A stretch of DNA of 64,000 bases from Branchipolynoe longqiensis. Its lineage: Eukaryota; Annelida; Polychaeta; Phyllodocida; Polynoidae. Both the position numbers and the translations under genes were made by a program. Position 1 is the first letter of the stretch. Every line of letters starts with the position of its first letter. Location of the stretch: NCBI GenBank assembly GCA_030323885.1, contig CM059191.1, positions 101,356,292 through 101,420,291 on the forward strand. Direction: 5' to 3'. The notes beneath the pieces were generated by a model. It was not told the DNA's origin. It saw only the letters and a program-made list of their open reading frames with translations, and did no database searches. Below, one piece after another: positions 63,325 through 64,000 of this stretch.

Positions 63325-63538
63325 GGGATGTATAATTAATTATGCAGATATAAATAGGCGGAGTATTCCTTTATTGTTATTATTTGCCAATACGTTATTC
63401 TCAAATATATATTATATCCAATCGCTGACCGGCCCGAATTTGCCCCGGGTTGCCTCCTCTAGCACCGCCAGCGGCCGCTTCCCCGCAGCCCTCGGCTGGT
63501 CAGTCACTTCTCCATTGGATTTCAAACTTTTACCGGTA
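63325..63538 (+). repeat. Spacer between the two 92-bp repeats
   Basis: 214 bp, AT-rich then G+C-rich (TTGCCCCGGGTTGCC). By position it corresponds to A2 in a split direct repeat layout. I found no copy upstream of the recombinase. Confidence 0.35.
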
Positions 63539-63630
63539 GCCTGTTATTGTGCTTGCCAAGATCCTCAATAAAGTGTCCGACCCAACACTTGTCTTGTCCT
63601 TCCCTTTTTTTCTACATAGGCCTACTTTAT
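63539..63630 (+). repeat. 92-bp direct repeat, second copy
   Basis: Nearly identical to 63233-63324, including the AATAAA, and followed by TATATA. Confidence 0.8.
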
Positions 63631-64000
63631 ATATATACAAATATGAAGAGGTATTTTCCAAAGCACGAGCTACGAACTTGGCATTGGCATTGCAAGCGCA
63701 TTTTTTGGATCGGCGCTTATAGCATTTTGGAAAAGAGCTCTTAAGAGAAATAGCGAATGGTAGACAGTACGTGTGACCACTTATTTGTCTCTCATTTTTG
63801 CTTGAGTGCAAGTAAATATGCAACACAAGGAATCTTCAATTATGTTCAGCTTAAAATGCGCTCACTGGAGGGGAAACCCGTTGGACGCTGGAGGCAGAGC
63901 GCAAACTCCCTCCATACCTTACTGCAGCGACAGTGAACCCCAGCTCGCTGTAACTGCCTGCACCCACAGTCTAGCACGCAAGTATCGAGGGGATTGCAGG
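63631..64000. other. Right edge, mostly unassigned
   Basis: 63745-63830 is the inverted partner of 17270-17355 (probable LINE 3' UTR). The last 170 bp show nothing recognisable. Confidence 0.4.

Overview
This is animal (metazoan) nuclear DNA with no recognisable host gene. Almost every interpretable stretch is a transposable element, a remnant of one, or a satellite. The mix includes tyrosine-recombinase (YR) retrotransposons, PIF/Harbinger elements, tRNA-derived SINEs, LINE 3' ends and many CATA/TA microsatellites, which fits a repeat-rich marine invertebrate. A SINE at 57.5 kb resembles, from memory, a body common in mollusc genomes, so a lophotrochozoan is my weak first guess.

The centre (21.4-32.2 kb) holds two related YR retrotransposons in head-to-head orientation. 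Element A (minus strand, 21413-26310) and element B (plus strand, 26942-32150) each encode Gag, reverse transcriptase-RNase H and a tyrosine recombinase. B keeps the complete split direct repeat layout A1-genes-B1A2-B2 expected of Ngaro/PAT-type elements. Its 5' flank, its internal B1/A2 junction and its 3' end all carry the same ATT. Uninterrupted copies of the host repeat elsewhere in the window give the pre-insertion sequence for both A and B. A has lost the A2-B2 unit. Both carry a nested palindrome at the A end and an 11-13 bp hairpin at the RT/recombinase boundary that ends in a splice-acceptor-like sequence. Further YR relatives are a GC-rich gag fragment at the left edge, a gag-only derivative at 14.4-15.7 kb, and a broken recombinase at 62.2-63.6 kb followed by a duplicated 3' end.

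The second theme is a set of terminal-inverted-repeat elements, at about 2.9, 3.7, 4.5, 9.0, 12.4, 35-39, 47.5 and 59.2 kb. Most share an outer cap close to GGCCCNGTCACAC beside a TAA/TTA target; those at 12.4 and 59.2 kb share the target but only part or none of the cap. Their interiors are built from short motifs of their own on both strands, in several cases with 10-11 bp spacing. A homologous cap lies 0.5 kb upstream of a PIF/Harbinger transposase gene (60.06-61.13 kb), which ties at least one of these families to that superfamily.

The rest: a Ty3/gypsy remnant with its RT cleanly removed (40.2-42.6 kb) inside a pogo-like element, four LINE 3' ends, several SINE and MITE families that interrupt one another, a probable solo LTR, and minisatellites at 33, 46 and 50 kb. 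All calls are by eye; no database search was run.
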